In this document: piece after piece, positions 49,751 through 60,340 of the stretch
How the letters are laid out: the number at the start of each line of letters is the position of its first letter
Numbering within the stretch: the stretch's first letter is position 1
Origin: an uncultured Caulobacterales bacterium
GTDB taxonomy: Bacteria; Pseudomonadota; Alphaproteobacteria; Caulobacterales; Caulobacteraceae
DNA: 64,000 nucleotides
Reading direction: 5' to 3'
Assembly (NCBI GenBank): GCA_903837135.1
Contig: CAILTK010000095.1
Location: 1-64,000, forward strand
Made by a program: the position numbers and the translations under genes
Notes under the pieces: generated by a model
Seen by the model: the letters and a program-made list of their open reading frames with translations, nothing else
Told to the model about the DNA's origin: nothing
Databases searched by the model: none

Positions 49751-51753
49751 GGCCGCGGTCCCGTGTAGGTGGCCAGGGCGTCCTGGCGGGCGCTTCGGTT
49801 GGCGCGGTCGATCTTCGCCACCTCGGCGGCGGGAATGCGGTACTCGGCCGTGTCCCGCCAGGCGAACACCACGAAGGTGGCGTAGGCGCCGATCAGGCCG
49901 ATGACGGCCATCCACCAGATGTGCCAGATCAGGGCGAAGCCGACCACGGTGGCGAAGAAGGCGCAGACGAAACCGGTCGGGCTGTTGCGCGGCGCCTCCA
50001 GGTCTTCGTAGGCGGGCTCTTCGCGCAGTCGGTTCTGTTCGCGCGCCGTCTGCTTGAGGCTCCAGTAGGCTTCCTCGCCCTCCACGTTCGGCAGGACCGC
50101 GAAGTTGAAGGCCGGCGGCGGCGAGGCCGTGGACCATTCCAGCGAGCGCCCGTCCCACGGATCTCCCGTGGTGTCGCGCAAGGCGTCCCGCCGGCGGATG
50201 CTGACCACCAGCTGGACCACCTGGCAGATGACGCCGACCGCAGTCACCGCCGTGCCGATGGCGGCCCAGGTCAGCCAGGGCTTCCAGCCGGCGACATCAT
50301 AATGCTGCAGCCGCCGGGTCATGCCGAGCAGGCCGGCGACGTAGAGGGGGATGAAGGTGACGTAGAAGCCCACCAGGGTGAACCAGAACGCCGCCTTGCC
50401 CCAGCCCTCGTCGAGGGTGAAGCCGAACGCCTTGGGAAACCAGTAGGTGTAGCCGGCGAAGACGCCGAACAGCACACCGCCGATGATCACATTGTGGAAG
50501 TGCGCCACCAGGAACATGGAGTTGTGCAGGACGAAGTCCGCCGGCGGGATCGCCAGCAGCACACCGGTCATGCCGCCGATCACGAAGGTGACCATGAAGC
50601 CCAGCGACCACAGCATGGGCGTGGTGAAGCGGATCCGTCCGCCGTACAGGGTGAACATCCAGTTGTAGATCTTCACGCCCGTGCCGACGGCGATGACGCT
50701 GGTGGCGATGCCGAACACCGCATTCACGTCGGGCCCCGCCCCCATGGTGAAGAAGTGGTGCAGCCAGACCGTGAAGGAGACCAGACAGATGAACAGGGTC
50801 GCCGCCACCATCGACCGGTAGCCGAACAACGGCTTGGATGAGAACGTGGAGATCACTTCGGAGAAGATGCCGAAGCACGGCAGCACCAGGATGTAGACCT
50901 CCGGGTGCCCCCAGGCCCAGATCAGGTTCATGAACATCATCACATTGCCGCCGCCCTCGTTGGTGAAGAAATGGAAGCCGAGGTAGCGGTCGAGGCTCAG
51001 CATGGCCAAGGTCGCGGTCAGGATCGGGAAGGCGGCGACGATAAGGAGGTTGGCCGCCAGGGCGGTCCAACAGAACATCGGCATGCGCAGATAGCCCATG
51101 CCGGGCGCCCGCATCTTGAGGATGGTGGTGACGAAGTTGACTCCCGTGAGCAGGGTGCCCACGCCGGAGATCTGGATGGCCCACAGATAATAGTCGACAC
51201 CGACGCCCGGCGAATACTTCAGCTCGCTCAGCGGCGGATAGGGCAGCCAGCCGGTGCGGGCGAACTCGCCGATCACCAGCGAGATGTTGACCAGCAGGGC
51301 GCCGGTCGCGGTCAGCCAGAAGCTCACCGAATTGAGCGTTGGAAAGGCCACGTCGCGATCGCCGAGCTGCAGCGGCACGACGAAGTTCATCAGGCCGATG
51401 ATAAACGGCATGGCCCCGAAGAAGATCATGATCGTCCCGTGGGCCGAGAAGATCTGGTTGTAGTGCTCGGGCGCCAGATAGCCGGCGCCATGAAAGGCGA
51501 CCGCCTGCTGCGAGCGCATCATGATCGCGTCGGCGAAGCCGCGGATCAGCATGACCAGGGCCAGCACGATGTACATCACGCCGATCCGCTTGTGGTCGAC
51601 GCTGGTGATCCATTCGCGCCACAGGTAGGGAACCCAACCCTTGAAGGTGACGAAGGCCAGCACGCCCAGGATGGCCAACGCCACCACGCCCGAAGCGATC
51701 ATCGGGATCGGCTGATCGAGGGGCAGCGCGGCCCAGCTGAGCTTACCCAGCAT
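49747..51753 (-). CDS. cyoB: Cytochrome o ubiquinol oxidase subunit I
   Basis: The 668-residue protein is close to the E. coli length. It has the heme-copper oxidase core: [20 protein letters not shown] (heme b His), [20 protein letters not shown] (CuB His and the cross-linked Tyr), [20 protein letters not shown] (CuB histidines) and [20 protein letters not shown] (heme histidines). [16 protein letters not shown] marks the conserved N-terminal loop. It reduces oxygen to water with ubiquinol electrons and pumps protons. ATG51753 overlaps the 3' end of cyoA by 11 bases. Confidence 0.97.
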   Translation of the reverse strand: MLGKLSWAALPLDQPIPMIASGVVALAILGVLAFVTFKGWVPYLWREWITSVDHKRIGVMYIVLALVMLIRGFADAIMMRSQQAVAFHGAGYLAPEHYNQIFSAHGTIMIFFGAMPFIIGLMNFVVPLQLGDRDVAFPTLNSVSFWLTATGALLVNISLVIGEFARTGWLPYPPLSELKYSPGVGVDYYLWAIQISGVGTLLTGVNFVTTILKMRAPGMGYLRMPMFCWTALAANLLIVAAFPILTATLAMLSLDRYLGFHFFTNEGGGNVMMFMNLIWAWGHPEVYILVLPCFGIFSEVISTFSSKPLFGYRSMVAATLFICLVSFTVWLHHFFTMGAGPDVNAVFGIATSVIAVGTGVKIYNWMFTLYGGRIRFTTPMLWSLGFMVTFVIGGMTGVLLAIPPADFVLHNSMFLVAHFHNVIIGGVLFGVFAGYTYWFPKAFGFTLDEGWGKAAFWFTLVGFYVTFIPLYVAGLLGMTRRLQHYDVAGWKPWLTWAAIGTAVTAVGVICQVVQLVVSIRRRDALRDTTGDPWDGRSLEWSTASPPPAFNFAVLPNVEGEEAYWSLKQTAREQNRLREEPAYEDLEAPRNSPTGFVCAFFATVVGFALIWHIWWMAVIGLIGAYATFVVFAWRDTAEYRIPAAEVAKIDRANRSARQDALATYTGPRP

Positions 51754-52735
51754 GCGACGTCTCCACCTTGGCGTTGGGGGCGCTGGCGTGGGCGCTCGGA
51801 GATCGGGGCGAGACGCCCGAACCGCCGCGGCCATCGTCCGGCCCCGGACCCGGCGGCGCCCGTTGGCTGAGGATGGCCTGGAACAGGTCGGGCGCCACCC
51901 CGCGATAGGTGAAAGGCCGGGCCACGGTGTTCTGCTGGGCCAGCCCGGCGTAGGCGCCCTGGTCCAGCGTCTGGCCTGATCCCCGCGCGCCGGCGAGCCA
52001 GGCGGCGTAGTCCGTCGGCGCCAGCGCTTTCACCTCGAAATGCATGTCGGAGAAGCCGTCGCCGCTGAAGTGGGCCGATTGGCCGTAGAACACCCCCGGG
52101 TGGTCGGCCTGCAGGTTCAGCTGCGTGGCCATGCCGTTCATGGTGTAGATTTCGCTGCCGAGCTGCGGCACGAAGAAGACGTTCATCACGCTGGCCGAGG
52201 TCAGCGTGAAGTGCACGGGCCGTCCCGCGGGGATCACCAGCTGGTTGACGCTGGCGACCCCTTCCTGCGGGTAGATGAACAGCCATTTCCAATCCAGCGA
52301 CACGACCTGCACTTCGGTGGTCGGCGACGGGGACGGGATCGGCCGGGCCGGATCGAGCTCGTGCGAGCCGATCCAGATCAGCCCGCCGAGGAAGGTGATG
52401 GTCAGCACCGGAATGGCCCACACCACGAGCTCGATCCGCCCCGAATAGACGAAGTCCGGTAGGAACTTCGCCTTGGTGTTGGAGGCGCGGAACCACCAGG
52501 CGAAGCCGAGGGTGGCGAGTAGGGTCGGGATGACGATGGCCAACATGATGGCCAGCGAATTCAGCAGGATGATCTTCTCCTGCGCGCCGACCGGCCCCTG
52601 CGGATCGAGCACCGACGCCTCGCAGCCCGACAGGCCCAGGATCGGAGCGGCGACGCAGCACCAGCGCGCGGCGGCGATCACCCCCGTGTGCGCGATGTCC
52701 GACCGCCTTGACCGTCCGTAGCCGTATGGGCTCAT
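51743..52735 (-). CDS. cyoA: Cytochrome o ubiquinol oxidase subunit II (lipoprotein)
   Basis: The 330-residue protein from ATG52735 has a lipoprotein signal with lipobox ILGLSGC (Cys38). Two helices follow (near 55-80 and 100-120), then a cupredoxin domain ([40 protein letters not shown]). As in other quinol oxidases the CuA ligands are absent. It begins the cyoABCD operon. The C-terminal ~60 residues are proline/glycine-rich ([14 protein letters not shown]) and longer than usual. A GTG/ATG start at 52765 is possible but adds only a basic leader. Confidence 0.94.
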   Translation of the reverse strand: MSPYGYGRSRRSDIAHTGVIAAARWCCVAAPILGLSGCEASVLDPQGPVGAQEKIILLNSLAIMLAIVIPTLLATLGFAWWFRASNTKAKFLPDFVYSGRIELVVWAIPVLTITFLGGLIWIGSHELDPARPIPSPSPTTEVQVVSLDWKWLFIYPQEGVASVNQLVIPAGRPVHFTLTSASVMNVFFVPQLGSEIYTMNGMATQLNLQADHPGVFYGQSAHFSGDGFSDMHFEVKALAPTDYAAWLAGARGSGQTLDQGAYAGLAQQNTVARPFTYRGVAPDLFQAILSQRAPPGPGPDDGRGGSGVSPRSPSAHASAPNAKVETSHAG

Positions 52736-52853
52736 CACCAGGTCGCCTGCTCGCCGCGGACGCATACACCGGCGGTCGGCACGAGCCTATAGGCGGGTGC
52801 GACATTTTGACCGAAGAATTCACACGCGCCGCTTTGGGGGGCCGCGTGGGTCG

Positions 52854-55061
52854 TCAGGCGGCGGCCACGTCGCCGGCCCGGCCCCTGGCGTCCAGCACCT
52901 GTTCGAGCGCCTCGAACAGCTTGGCCGCTTCGATCGGCTTGGTGACATAGCCGTCCATTCCGCCCGCCAGATAGGCGCTGATCTGATGGCTCATGGCGTT
53001 GGCGGTCAGGGCGATGATCGGCGTGCGCGTCCGGCCGGTGGCGGCTTCACGCTCGCGGATCAGCCGCGTCGCCGTCGGCCCGTCCATCACCGGCATCTGC
53101 ACGTCCATCAGGATGGCGTCCCAGTCGCCGGCCTCCCACGCGTCCACCGCCGCCCGGCCGTTGTCGACCATCACCGGATCGACGCCGACCTGATGCAGAA
53201 GGGTCTTCAGCACCAGCTGGTTCACCGTGTTGTCCTCGGCGGAAAGGACGCGGAGTTGCAGCATCGGGACCTCGGCGACCGACGGCGCGACCGGAGCGGC
53301 GCCCCGGGCCTCGCCGACCCGCCGGAGCGGGATGCGGAAGGTGAAGGTCGAGCCTTCTCCCTCCGCGCTGGTCACGCCGACCTCCCCACCGATCAGATCC
53401 GCCAGCTGCTTGCAGATCGCGAGGCCGAGGCCGGTGCCGCCATAGCGTCGCGTGGTCGAGGCGTCGGCCTGGCTGAACTTCTGGAACAGGGTCTCACGCA
53501 CGGCGGGCGACATGCCGATACCCGTGTCGGAGACCGTCAGGGTCAGTTCGCGCCCGTCGTGCATCGCGATGACGCGGATCTCGCCGTATTCCGTGAACTT
53601 CAGGGCGTTGGAGATCAGGTTGTAGAGCACCTGGCGGATGCGGGTCGGATCGCCGAGGTAGAGGCCCCGCGCCTGGGCCACGTCGAGGTTGAAGCTCAGA
53701 CCCTTCTTGTTGGCCAGGGCGGTGAAGGTGGCGTGCGCGCCGCGGGCGATCTCGTCGAGATCGAACTCGATCTCCTCGATCTCCAGTTTTCCGGCCTCGA
53801 TCTTGGAGATGTCGAGCATGTCGTTGAGGATGGCGAGCAGGCTTTCGCCGGACTGGCGGATCACGTCCAGCCGGTTGCGCTGCAGATCGCTGAGGGCGTC
53901 GGCCGCCATGGCCTGCGCCATGCCGAGCACGCCGTTCAGAGGCGTGCGGATCTCATGGCTCATGGTCGCCAGAAAGGCGCTCTTGGCCACGTTGGCCGCC
54001 TCGGCCTCGTCCTTGGCGTCGCGCAGAGCCCGCTCGGACAGTTTGCGGGCGGTGATGTTCTGAAAGGCGCCGATCGCGCCCGTCGCGACGTTGTTCTCGT
54101 CCGTGAACACCACGGACGAACTCTGCACCCAGACCAGCTTGTCGTCCCGGTTCATGCGGAACTCGATCGCTCCGCTCTCTTCTCCGGTGCGCAGCCGCCG
54201 CTTCAGGGCGTCCGCCATGGCGCCGCGGTCCTCGGGATGGATGCTCGCGAAGACGTCGCGGACGATGTCCTGATAGGACAGGGACCGGGGAAAGAATTCC
54301 AGCTCGTCGCCGACCTTGACCACCTCTTCGGCGACGAGATCGAGCTCGTAGACATAGAGGTTGGCGTTGGCGACGGCGATCCGAAGCCGCTCCTCCGATC
54401 GCTTCAGCCGGGCGATGGTCTGGGCGTGCTCGGCGGTCGCGGCTTGGAGCGCATCGCGCGTGGCGTGCTCGGCGCGAAGGATCCGCTGCAGCGTCCGCCA
54501 GGACATCAGGGCGGCCAGGACGTTGACGCCGACGGCGACGCTGACCGCCAGGGCCTCGCCCGGCGTGGAGCCCCGCACGGCCGCCAGGATCGGCAGCATC
54601 AGCAGGTAGACGACCGGAGCGACGATGGCGGTCCGGAACACGAGCGCCGAGCTGGCGCTGGTCAACACCGTGTTGATCATCGAGGCGCCGAGCATGACCG
54701 CCCCGCACACGACGCCCCAGGCGTCGCCACGCAGCGCCAGAGCCGGCGCGATCATGCCGTAGACCACGCAGTTGGCCAACACCACGCCCAGCGCCAGCGT
54801 CGGGCCTCCGCGCCGCGCGAGCCGGCGATCGATCATCGCGGGGCGGAACAGCCAGGCCTCGAGCCCCTGTAGCCCGACGAAGGCGACGATCCACCCGACG
54901 GCGATCGGCCAACCGGTGTAGCCCTGCAGCATCGGGGTGAGAACGACCGGCAAGGCCAGGCGCAGCCACAGCTGCTGACCACGCGCCCGCATGACGCTGG
55001 CGATCGCGTGCGCGTGCGTAGGATCCTGGTCCAATGCCCGGTTCACGCGGACATGAGACAC
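52854..55061 (-). CDS. Hybrid sensor histidine kinase with receiver domain
   Basis: The 735-residue protein begins with about six hydrophobic segments (residues 30-200), a membrane sensor region without a large periplasmic loop. A PAS domain follows (about 225-355; VANANLYVYELDLVAEE, GAFQNITARK). HisKA has SAFLATMSHEIRTPLNGVLG, with His about residue 372. HATPase boxes are LYNLISNALKFTEYGEIRVI, VSDTGIGMS and GGTGLGLAICKQLADLIGGE. The C-terminal receiver has LRVLSAEDNTVNQLVLKTLL and AILMDVQMPVMDG. No Hpt or output gene is adjacent, so it must signal through a distant phosphotransfer protein. It shares strand with cyo, which starts 118 bases beyond its stop. Confidence 0.93.
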   Translation of the reverse strand: MSHVRVNRALDQDPTHAHAIASVMRARGQQLWLRLALPVVLTPMLQGYTGWPIAVGWIVAFVGLQGLEAWLFRPAMIDRRLARRGGPTLALGVVLANCVVYGMIAPALALRGDAWGVVCGAVMLGASMINTVLTSASSALVFRTAIVAPVVYLLMLPILAAVRGSTPGEALAVSVAVGVNVLAALMSWRTLQRILRAEHATRDALQAATAEHAQTIARLKRSEERLRIAVANANLYVYELDLVAEEVVKVGDELEFFPRSLSYQDIVRDVFASIHPEDRGAMADALKRRLRTGEESGAIEFRMNRDDKLVWVQSSSVVFTDENNVATGAIGAFQNITARKLSERALRDAKDEAEAANVAKSAFLATMSHEIRTPLNGVLGMAQAMAADALSDLQRNRLDVIRQSGESLLAILNDMLDISKIEAGKLEIEEIEFDLDEIARGAHATFTALANKKGLSFNLDVAQARGLYLGDPTRIRQVLYNLISNALKFTEYGEIRVIAMHDGRELTLTVSDTGIGMSPAVRETLFQKFSQADASTTRRYGGTGLGLAICKQLADLIGGEVGVTSAEGEGSTFTFRIPLRRVGEARGAAPVAPSVAEVPMLQLRVLSAEDNTVNQLVLKTLLHQVGVDPVMVDNGRAAVDAWEAGDWDAILMDVQMPVMDGPTATRLIREREAATGRTRTPIIALTANAMSHQISAYLAGGMDGYVTKPIEAAKLFEALEQVLDARGRAGDVAAA

Positions 55062-55311
55062 CCGGCGTGACTACAATTCGGTTAATTCTCCCCCGGAAGT
55101 TGATTCTTCGGCGGGGCGGCGGCAATTTCGATCGACCTGGGGTAAAGCACCTCGCCGGATTCGACCGCGATCAAGGCTGGCATGGGCGCCCCCCACAGAG
55201 GCAGTTTGTCGCCTCTCGACTCCGGACGGGGCCGGGCGCTGGCCGGGCGTGATGTTCGCCGCCTATCCTCGCGGCCAGCGGCCGACGGCGGCCGCGCCTG
55301 CCGGATGCGCC

Positions 55312-56787
55312 ATGTCCTCCCCTGTCGACACCCTGTCGAACGACGATCTGACCCCGACCACCGCGGCCCAGCGCACCTGGCGCTGGTATCATTTCGCCGC
55401 CCTCTGGCTCGGGATGATCATCGCCGTGCCGTCCTACATGCTGGCCGGCGGGCTGATCGACCAGGGCATGTCGCCGCTGGAGGCGGTGGCCACCGTCTTC
55501 CTCGGCAACCTGATCGTGCTGGGACCGATCCTTCTGGTCAGCCATATCGGCGCCCGATACGGCGTCCCCTATGCCGTGGCCGTGCGCGCCGCCTTCGGCG
55601 TCCGCGGCGCCGCCCTGCCGGCGTTGGCGCGCGCGGCGGTCGCCTGCGGCTGGTTCGGCATTCAGACCTGGATCGGCGGCAAGATCCTCATGGCCCTGGC
55701 CGCCCTGATCCTGAACCGGTCGATGGAGGGCGCTTCCATCCCCTGGCTGGGTATCCACGTCGGCCAGCTGACCTGCTTCTTGCTGTTCTGGGCGCTGCAG
55801 CTCACCTTCATCAACAAGGGGCTCGGCGCCATCCGCCGGCTCGAGACCTGGACCGCGCCGGTCAAGCTGGTGATCTGCGCCGTGATGGTCGCCTGGGCCC
55901 TCCGCGCCACCCATGGCCTTCACGCCATCGTCGCCGCCCGCTCGGCCTTCGCCCCCGGGGCGGCCAAGGCCGGACTGTTCTGGCCGACCTTCTGGCCCTC
56001 GCTCACCGCCATGATCGGCTGCTGGGCCACCCTGGCGCTGAACATCCCCGACTTCTCGCGCTTCGCCCGGAGCCAGAAGGACCAGCTGATCGGCCAGGCC
56101 CTGGGCCTGCCCCTGCCCATGGGCCTGCTGGCCCTGGTCAGCGTGATCACCACGACCGCCACCCTCGTCGTGTTCGGGCAGGCGATCTGGGATCCGGTGG
56201 CCCTGGCGCAGCGGTTCTCGGGGCCGGTGGTCCTGACCGGGCTGGCCGTCATCCTGCTCGACACCGTCTCGTGCAACATCGCCGCCAACCTGGTCGGGCC
56301 GGCCTATGACTTCGCCTCCCTGTGGCCGGCGAAGATCAGCTATCGCACCGGCGGCCATATCGCCGCCGGCATCGGCCTCGCCCTCATGCCGTGGAAGCTT
56401 TTGGAGAGCACCCACGGCTATATCTACACCTGGCTGACCGGCTACGGCGCCCTGCTGGGTCCGATCTGCGGGGTGATGATCGCCGACTACTGGCTGATCC
56501 GGCGCACACGGCTTTCGGTCGAGGACCTCTATCGGCTCGACGGCGAATACCGCTACGCCGGAGGCTGGAATCCCGTCGCCCTCGTGGCCTTCGCCCTCGG
56601 TGTCACGCCCAATATCCCGGGCTTCCTGCACGCGGTCGCGCCGGGCGCCTTCGCCGGCGTGGCGCAGGCCTGGCTCTCGATCTACGCCTTCGCCTGGCTG
56701 ATCGGCCTGTTCACCGCCATGGCCGGGTATGTCGGCCTGACCCGCTTGAGCGCGGCCGTCTGGCCAAGGCCGGCGCTGGCGGCCTGA
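55312..56787 (+). CDS. NCS1-family nucleobase/allantoin-type permease
   Basis: From ATG55312 the protein is 491 residues with about 12 hydrophobic segments. NCS1 markers are RTWRWYHFAALWLGMIIAVP near the start, HIGARYGVPYAVAVRAAFGV near 77, ACGWFGIQTWIGGKIL near 111, LALNIPDFSRFARSQKDQLI near 243 and GPICGVMIADYWLIRRTRLS near 383. Family members import cytosine, uracil, allantoin, hydantoins or thiamine with H+ or Na+. The ligand cannot be chosen from sequence. An in-frame GTG at 55249 would add 21 residues. It is divergent from the hybrid kinase gene. Confidence 0.93.
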   Translation: MSSPVDTLSNDDLTPTTAAQRTWRWYHFAALWLGMIIAVPSYMLAGGLIDQGMSPLEAVATVFLGNLIVLGPILLVSHIGARYGVPYAVAVRAAFGVRGAALPALARAAVACGWFGIQTWIGGKILMALAALILNRSMEGASIPWLGIHVGQLTCFLLFWALQLTFINKGLGAIRRLETWTAPVKLVICAVMVAWALRATHGLHAIVAARSAFAPGAAKAGLFWPTFWPSLTAMIGCWATLALNIPDFSRFARSQKDQLIGQALGLPLPMGLLALVSVITTTATLVVFGQAIWDPVALAQRFSGPVVLTGLAVILLDTVSCNIAANLVGPAYDFASLWPAKISYRTGGHIAAGIGLALMPWKLLESTHGYIYTWLTGYGALLGPICGVMIADYWLIRRTRLSVEDLYRLDGEYRYAGGWNPVALVAFALGVTPNIPGFLHAVAPGAFAGVAQAWLSIYAFAWLIGLFTAMAGYVGLTRLSAAVWPRPALAA

Positions 56788-56836
56788 CGCGCGTGGGGCC
56801 CTTGCGCCGAGCGCCCGGTGCTGCTCGAACGCGCCG

Positions 56837-57712
56837 GTGCCCCGTATCGTCAAACGCCTGCTGATCGCGGCCCTGGTGGTCTTCGCCCTCGCCTTCGGCG
56901 CGACGTCGTGGGCCTTCCTGGAGTCGCGCGCCGCGCCGATCGTGCGCCGCGCCGGTCTCGCGCTCGCCGACTGGCCGGCCGGACAGGCGCCGGTCGCCGT
57001 CGCCCTGCTAAGCGACCTGCATGCGGGCAACGCCTCCACCGACGCGGCCCGCCTTCGGCGCGTCGTGGCTCAGGTCGACGCCCTGCATCCGGACCTGATC
57101 CTCATCGCCGGCGACTTCCTGCCCGGACATCACCCGCTGTCGGCCGCCCGGATCCGGACCCTGCTGGCGCCGCTGGGCGGGCTGCACGCCCCGCTGGGCG
57201 TCGTGGCCGTGCTCGGCAACCACGACTACCTGGCCGGCGAAGCGACCGCCCGCCCCGCCCTGCTGGCGCTGGGCGAAACCGTGCTCGTCAACCAGGCGGT
57301 TCGGCGCGGACCGCTGGCCATCGGCGGGATCGACGATCCGGTCACCGGGCACGCGGATGTCGGCGCGGTGACGGCCGCGCTTGCGCCTCTCGGCGGCGCC
57401 CGTGTGATGGTGGCGCATTCGCCGGAGATCGTCGGCGTGCTCGCGTCGGATGGCGCGCCGCTGTTGACCGGCCACACCCATTGCGGCCAGATCCGCCTGC
57501 CGCTGCTGGCGCCCCAGGGACCGCACCGCTTCTACCACCGCTACAACTGCGGCCTGGTGCGGGACGCGTATCGCACGGTGGTCGTCGGCGCCGGGATCGG
57601 CACGAGCATCCTGCCGCTGAGGCTCGGCGCCCCGCCGGACGTCTGGCTGCTGACGCTGGGGCCTGGGTCCGCCGCGCCGCTCAGCCGGCGTAGCGAACCA
57701 CGCCCCCGGTGA
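56837..57712 (+). CDS. Membrane-anchored metallophosphoesterase
   Basis: The 291-residue protein has an uncleaved N-terminal helix (RLLIAALVVFALAFGATSWA). A calcineurin-like phosphoesterase domain follows with all metal blocks: ALLSDLHAGN near 56, LILIAGDFLPGHH near 87, VVAVLGNHDYLAGE near 122, MVAHSPE near 192 and LLTGHTHCGQIRLP near 209. It resembles YaeI/YkuE-type phosphodiesterases, some of which hydrolyse lipid or UDP-sugar substrates. It starts at GTG56837, 49 bases after the permease. Its 3' end overlaps the convergent amidohydrolase by 32 bases. Confidence 0.9.
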   Translation: MPRIVKRLLIAALVVFALAFGATSWAFLESRAAPIVRRAGLALADWPAGQAPVAVALLSDLHAGNASTDAARLRRVVAQVDALHPDLILIAGDFLPGHHPLSAARIRTLLAPLGGLHAPLGVVAVLGNHDYLAGEATARPALLALGETVLVNQAVRRGPLAIGGIDDPVTGHADVGAVTAALAPLGGARVMVAHSPEIVGVLASDGAPLLTGHTHCGQIRLPLLAPQGPHRFYHRYNCGLVRDAYRTVVVGAGIGTSILPLRLGAPPDVWLLTLGPGSAAPLSRRSEPRPR

Positions 57713-59393
57713 CCGTCTGCACGATCCGGATGTCCTTGATCCTGTCCGGAGCCGCCGTCAGCGGATTGTCCGCCAGCACCACGAAGTCGGCCAGCTTGCC
57801 GGGTGTGATCGACCCCTTCACGCCCTCCTCGCCCGCGTTGTAGGCGCCGTTCAGGGTGTGCACGCGCAGCGCCTCCTCCACGGAGATCCGCTGATCGGCG
57901 CCCCAGGTCTTGCCGTCCCAGCCCGTGCGCGTGACCATCGCCTGGATCGCCATCAGCGGCGAGAACGGGCCCGGCGGAAAGTCCGAGCCGGCCGCCACCG
58001 GTATGCCGGCGTCGAGCATGGAGCGGATGGCGATGGCGTGCTCCATGAGGGCCTCGCCGTAGAACCTGAACTTGTCCGAGTTGTAGTACGGATAGGTGGA
58101 GAACACCGCCGGGACCGCGCCGGCCGCCTTGATCCGCCGGACCAGCGCATCGTCGACCAGGGTGCAATGGGTGATCTTGGGCCGGGGATCGCGCCGCGGG
58201 AACAGGGCCTGGGCCCGCTCGCACGCGGTCAGGTACATGCCGATGGCGACGTCGCCGTTGGCGTGGCAGTTCACCTGCAGCCCGGCCCGGTGAACCTTCT
58301 CGACCCAGGCGTTGAGCCCGTCCTGGGTCTGGGTGACGTTGCCGTGATAGGGCGGCGAGACGCCCGGATAGGGCATGCTGATCGCCATGGTGCGCTCGGA
58401 GAAGGATCCGTCGACGGTGTGCTCGGCGGTCGCGCCGATGCGGATCCACTCGTCGCCGAAGCCGGTCTTGAAGCCCTCGCGGATCAACACCTCGACGAGG
58501 TCGCCCTCGGGTTCGAACCCGACCCGATGCAGGAGCTCGCCGCGCGCGCGGACGTCCTGAAGCGCCCCGAGATCGCCGCCCTCGTGGTGGACCGTCGTCA
58601 GGCCGTAGCGGGCGAACTGCTTGGAGATGTGCGCCAGTCCGGACCGCGCCCGTTCGGCGGTCTCGGCCGGCGTGAAACGCTCCCGCTCGCCGACCTTGTC
58701 GAACACCTCGGCGGCGAGGTCGGTGACCCGGCCGTTGAGTTCGCCGTCGGCATCGTGGTCGAAGGTGCCGCCGAACGGGTTCGGCGTGGTCCTGGTGATC
58801 CCGGCCAGCTCCAGCGCCCTGGAGTTCACGAACACGGTGTGGCCGCCGCGATGGTGGACCGCGACCGGATGCTCACGAGAGACCAGGTCGAGGTCGCGCC
58901 GGTGCAGCGGCCGATCGCTCTTGAGCTTGGTGTCGTCGAAGAATTCGCCGACCACCCAGACGCCGGGCGGCGTCTTGGCCGCCCGCGCCCGCAGTTTCCC
59001 GACGATGCTGTCGATGGTGACGAACTCGACCTCGTACGGATTTCCGACCAGGACGTCGTATAGCAGGCTCTCGCCCGAGGCGTGGTTGTGGCAGTCGATG
59101 AAGCCGGGGACGACGGTCATTCCCTTGGCGTCGAACACCCGGGTTCCCGGGCCGATCAGCCCGCGGATCTCCTCACTGCGGCCGACGGCGATGAACCGGC
59201 CGCCGCGCACGGCGAAGGCGGTGGCCCGGGGCGCCCGCGCGTCGACGGTGAGCACCGTGGCGTCCACCACCACGCTGTCGGCCATGCGCGGGTCCGAACT
59301 CTGCCCGCGCGCCAGGGAGGCGGCCAGCGCCGCCATCGTACCCGCGCCGCCTGCAAACAGGAAACGTCGCCGTTCCGCCGCGCTCGAAGCCAT
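57681..59393 (-). CDS. YtcJ-like exported amidohydrolase (Amidohydro_3)
   Basis: The 570-residue protein has a twin-arginine-type leader (ERRRFLFAGGAGTMAALAAS, cut near ARGQS). The amidohydrolase_3 fold shows GMTVVPGFIDCHNHASGESL with the first metal HxH (H102-N-H104 by count), VNCHANGDVAIGMYLTACER with metal His and KITHCTLVDDAL. IPVAAGSDFPPGPFSPLMAI carries the catalytic Asp, and LTAAPDRIKDIRIVQTVTGG ends the sandwich domain. Substrates of YtcJ-like enzymes are mostly unknown; some cleave N-acyl or formamide groups. It stands alone on its strand, divergent from a nitroreductase gene. Confidence 0.92.
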   Translation of the reverse strand: MASSAAERRRFLFAGGAGTMAALAASLARGQSSDPRMADSVVVDATVLTVDARAPRATAFAVRGGRFIAVGRSEEIRGLIGPGTRVFDAKGMTVVPGFIDCHNHASGESLLYDVLVGNPYEVEFVTIDSIVGKLRARAAKTPPGVWVVGEFFDDTKLKSDRPLHRRDLDLVSREHPVAVHHRGGHTVFVNSRALELAGITRTTPNPFGGTFDHDADGELNGRVTDLAAEVFDKVGERERFTPAETAERARSGLAHISKQFARYGLTTVHHEGGDLGALQDVRARGELLHRVGFEPEGDLVEVLIREGFKTGFGDEWIRIGATAEHTVDGSFSERTMAISMPYPGVSPPYHGNVTQTQDGLNAWVEKVHRAGLQVNCHANGDVAIGMYLTACERAQALFPRRDPRPKITHCTLVDDALVRRIKAAGAVPAVFSTYPYYNSDKFRFYGEALMEHAIAIRSMLDAGIPVAAGSDFPPGPFSPLMAIQAMVTRTGWDGKTWGADQRISVEEALRVHTLNGAYNAGEEGVKGSITPGKLADFVVLADNPLTAAPDRIKDIRIVQTVTGGVVRYAG

Positions 59394-59596
59394 GATCCAC
59401 CCCTCCCCGGCCGGACGATAGGGCCGGACCTGCCGCGGTCAATCGGCCGGACGGCCGCCGTTGCAGGCGGCGCGGTACGGCGTGATAAAGCTGCGCTCGG
59501 CCTCCCGCGGCCGGTCCACCTGTCCATTCCCTGCGCACTCGCCGCGACGCTGGGAGCCGTATAGGAACGAAGCCGCAAACCGACGGAGGACCGGCG

Positions 59597-60274
59597 TTGA
59601 CGTTCGACGAAGTGGTGATGGGGCGCCGGAGCGTCCGCGGCTACAAACCCGACCCCGTGCCCAGGGCGCTGATCCGGGAGGTCATCGGCCTGGCCATGCG
59701 GGCGCCCTCGTCGCTCAACACCCAGCCGTGGAATTTCTATGTCGTCGCCGGCGAACCGCTCGACCGGATCCGCGCCGGCAATACCGAGCGCAACCTGGCC
59801 GGCGTGCCCTCCTCGCGTGAGTTCCGCAGCCACGGCGAATACGCCGGCGAGCACCGCGAGCGGCAGATCGGCATCGCCAAGCAGCTGTTCGCGGCGATGG
59901 GGATCGAGCGGCACGACCAGGAGAAACGCAAGGACTGGGTGCTGCGCGGCTTCCGCCAGTTCGACGCGCCGGTGTCGATCGTGGTCACCTACGACCGGTC
60001 GATCCACGGCGGCGACATCGCCCCGTTCGACTGCGGCGCGGTGACCAACGCCCTGGTCAACGCCGCCTGGTCGCGCGGCCTCGGCTGCGTCATCAACAGC
60101 CAGGGGATCATGCAGTCGCCGGTGGTGCGCGAATACGCCGGCATCCCCGACGACCAGGTGATCATGATCTGCGTCGCCATGGGCTTTCCGGACGAGACCT
60201 TCCCCGCCAACGCGGTGGTGTCCGAGCGCAAGGCGGTCGACGAGGCGGTGGTGTTCGTCGGCTTCGAGGACTAG
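59597..60274 (+). CDS. Nitroreductase-family FMN oxidoreductase
   Basis: The 225-residue protein starts at TTG59597 with GGAGGA eleven bases upstream. FMN-binding blocks are VVMGRRSVRGYKPDPVPRAL near 6-25, MRAPSSLNTQPWNFYVV near 37 and GLGCVINSQGIM near 159, with IMICVAMGFPDETFPANAVV near 193 at the end. Members reduce nitroaromatics, quinones or flavins with NAD(P)H as cytoplasmic dimers. The natural substrate is not apparent. The 66-base gap to the cupin gene suggests possible cotranscription. Confidence 0.9.
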   Translation: MTFDEVVMGRRSVRGYKPDPVPRALIREVIGLAMRAPSSLNTQPWNFYVVAGEPLDRIRAGNTERNLAGVPSSREFRSHGEYAGEHRERQIGIAKQLFAAMGIERHDQEKRKDWVLRGFRQFDAPVSIVVTYDRSIHGGDIAPFDCGAVTNALVNAAWSRGLGCVINSQGIMQSPVVREYAGIPDDQVIMICVAMGFPDETFPANAVVSERKAVDEAVVFVGFED

Positions 60275-60340
60275 CGTAACGCGAACCCGCCTCGCGGCCT
60301 TGCGTTACCCTTCGGATGCTTCGCCAAAAGGACCCCGACC

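Noticed and set aside
52797-54872. 691-codon plus-strand frame opposite the hybrid kinase
   Set aside because: It is the antisense of a clear histidine kinase; composition (His, Arg, Asp, Gly) is typical of shadow frames in GC-rich DNA.
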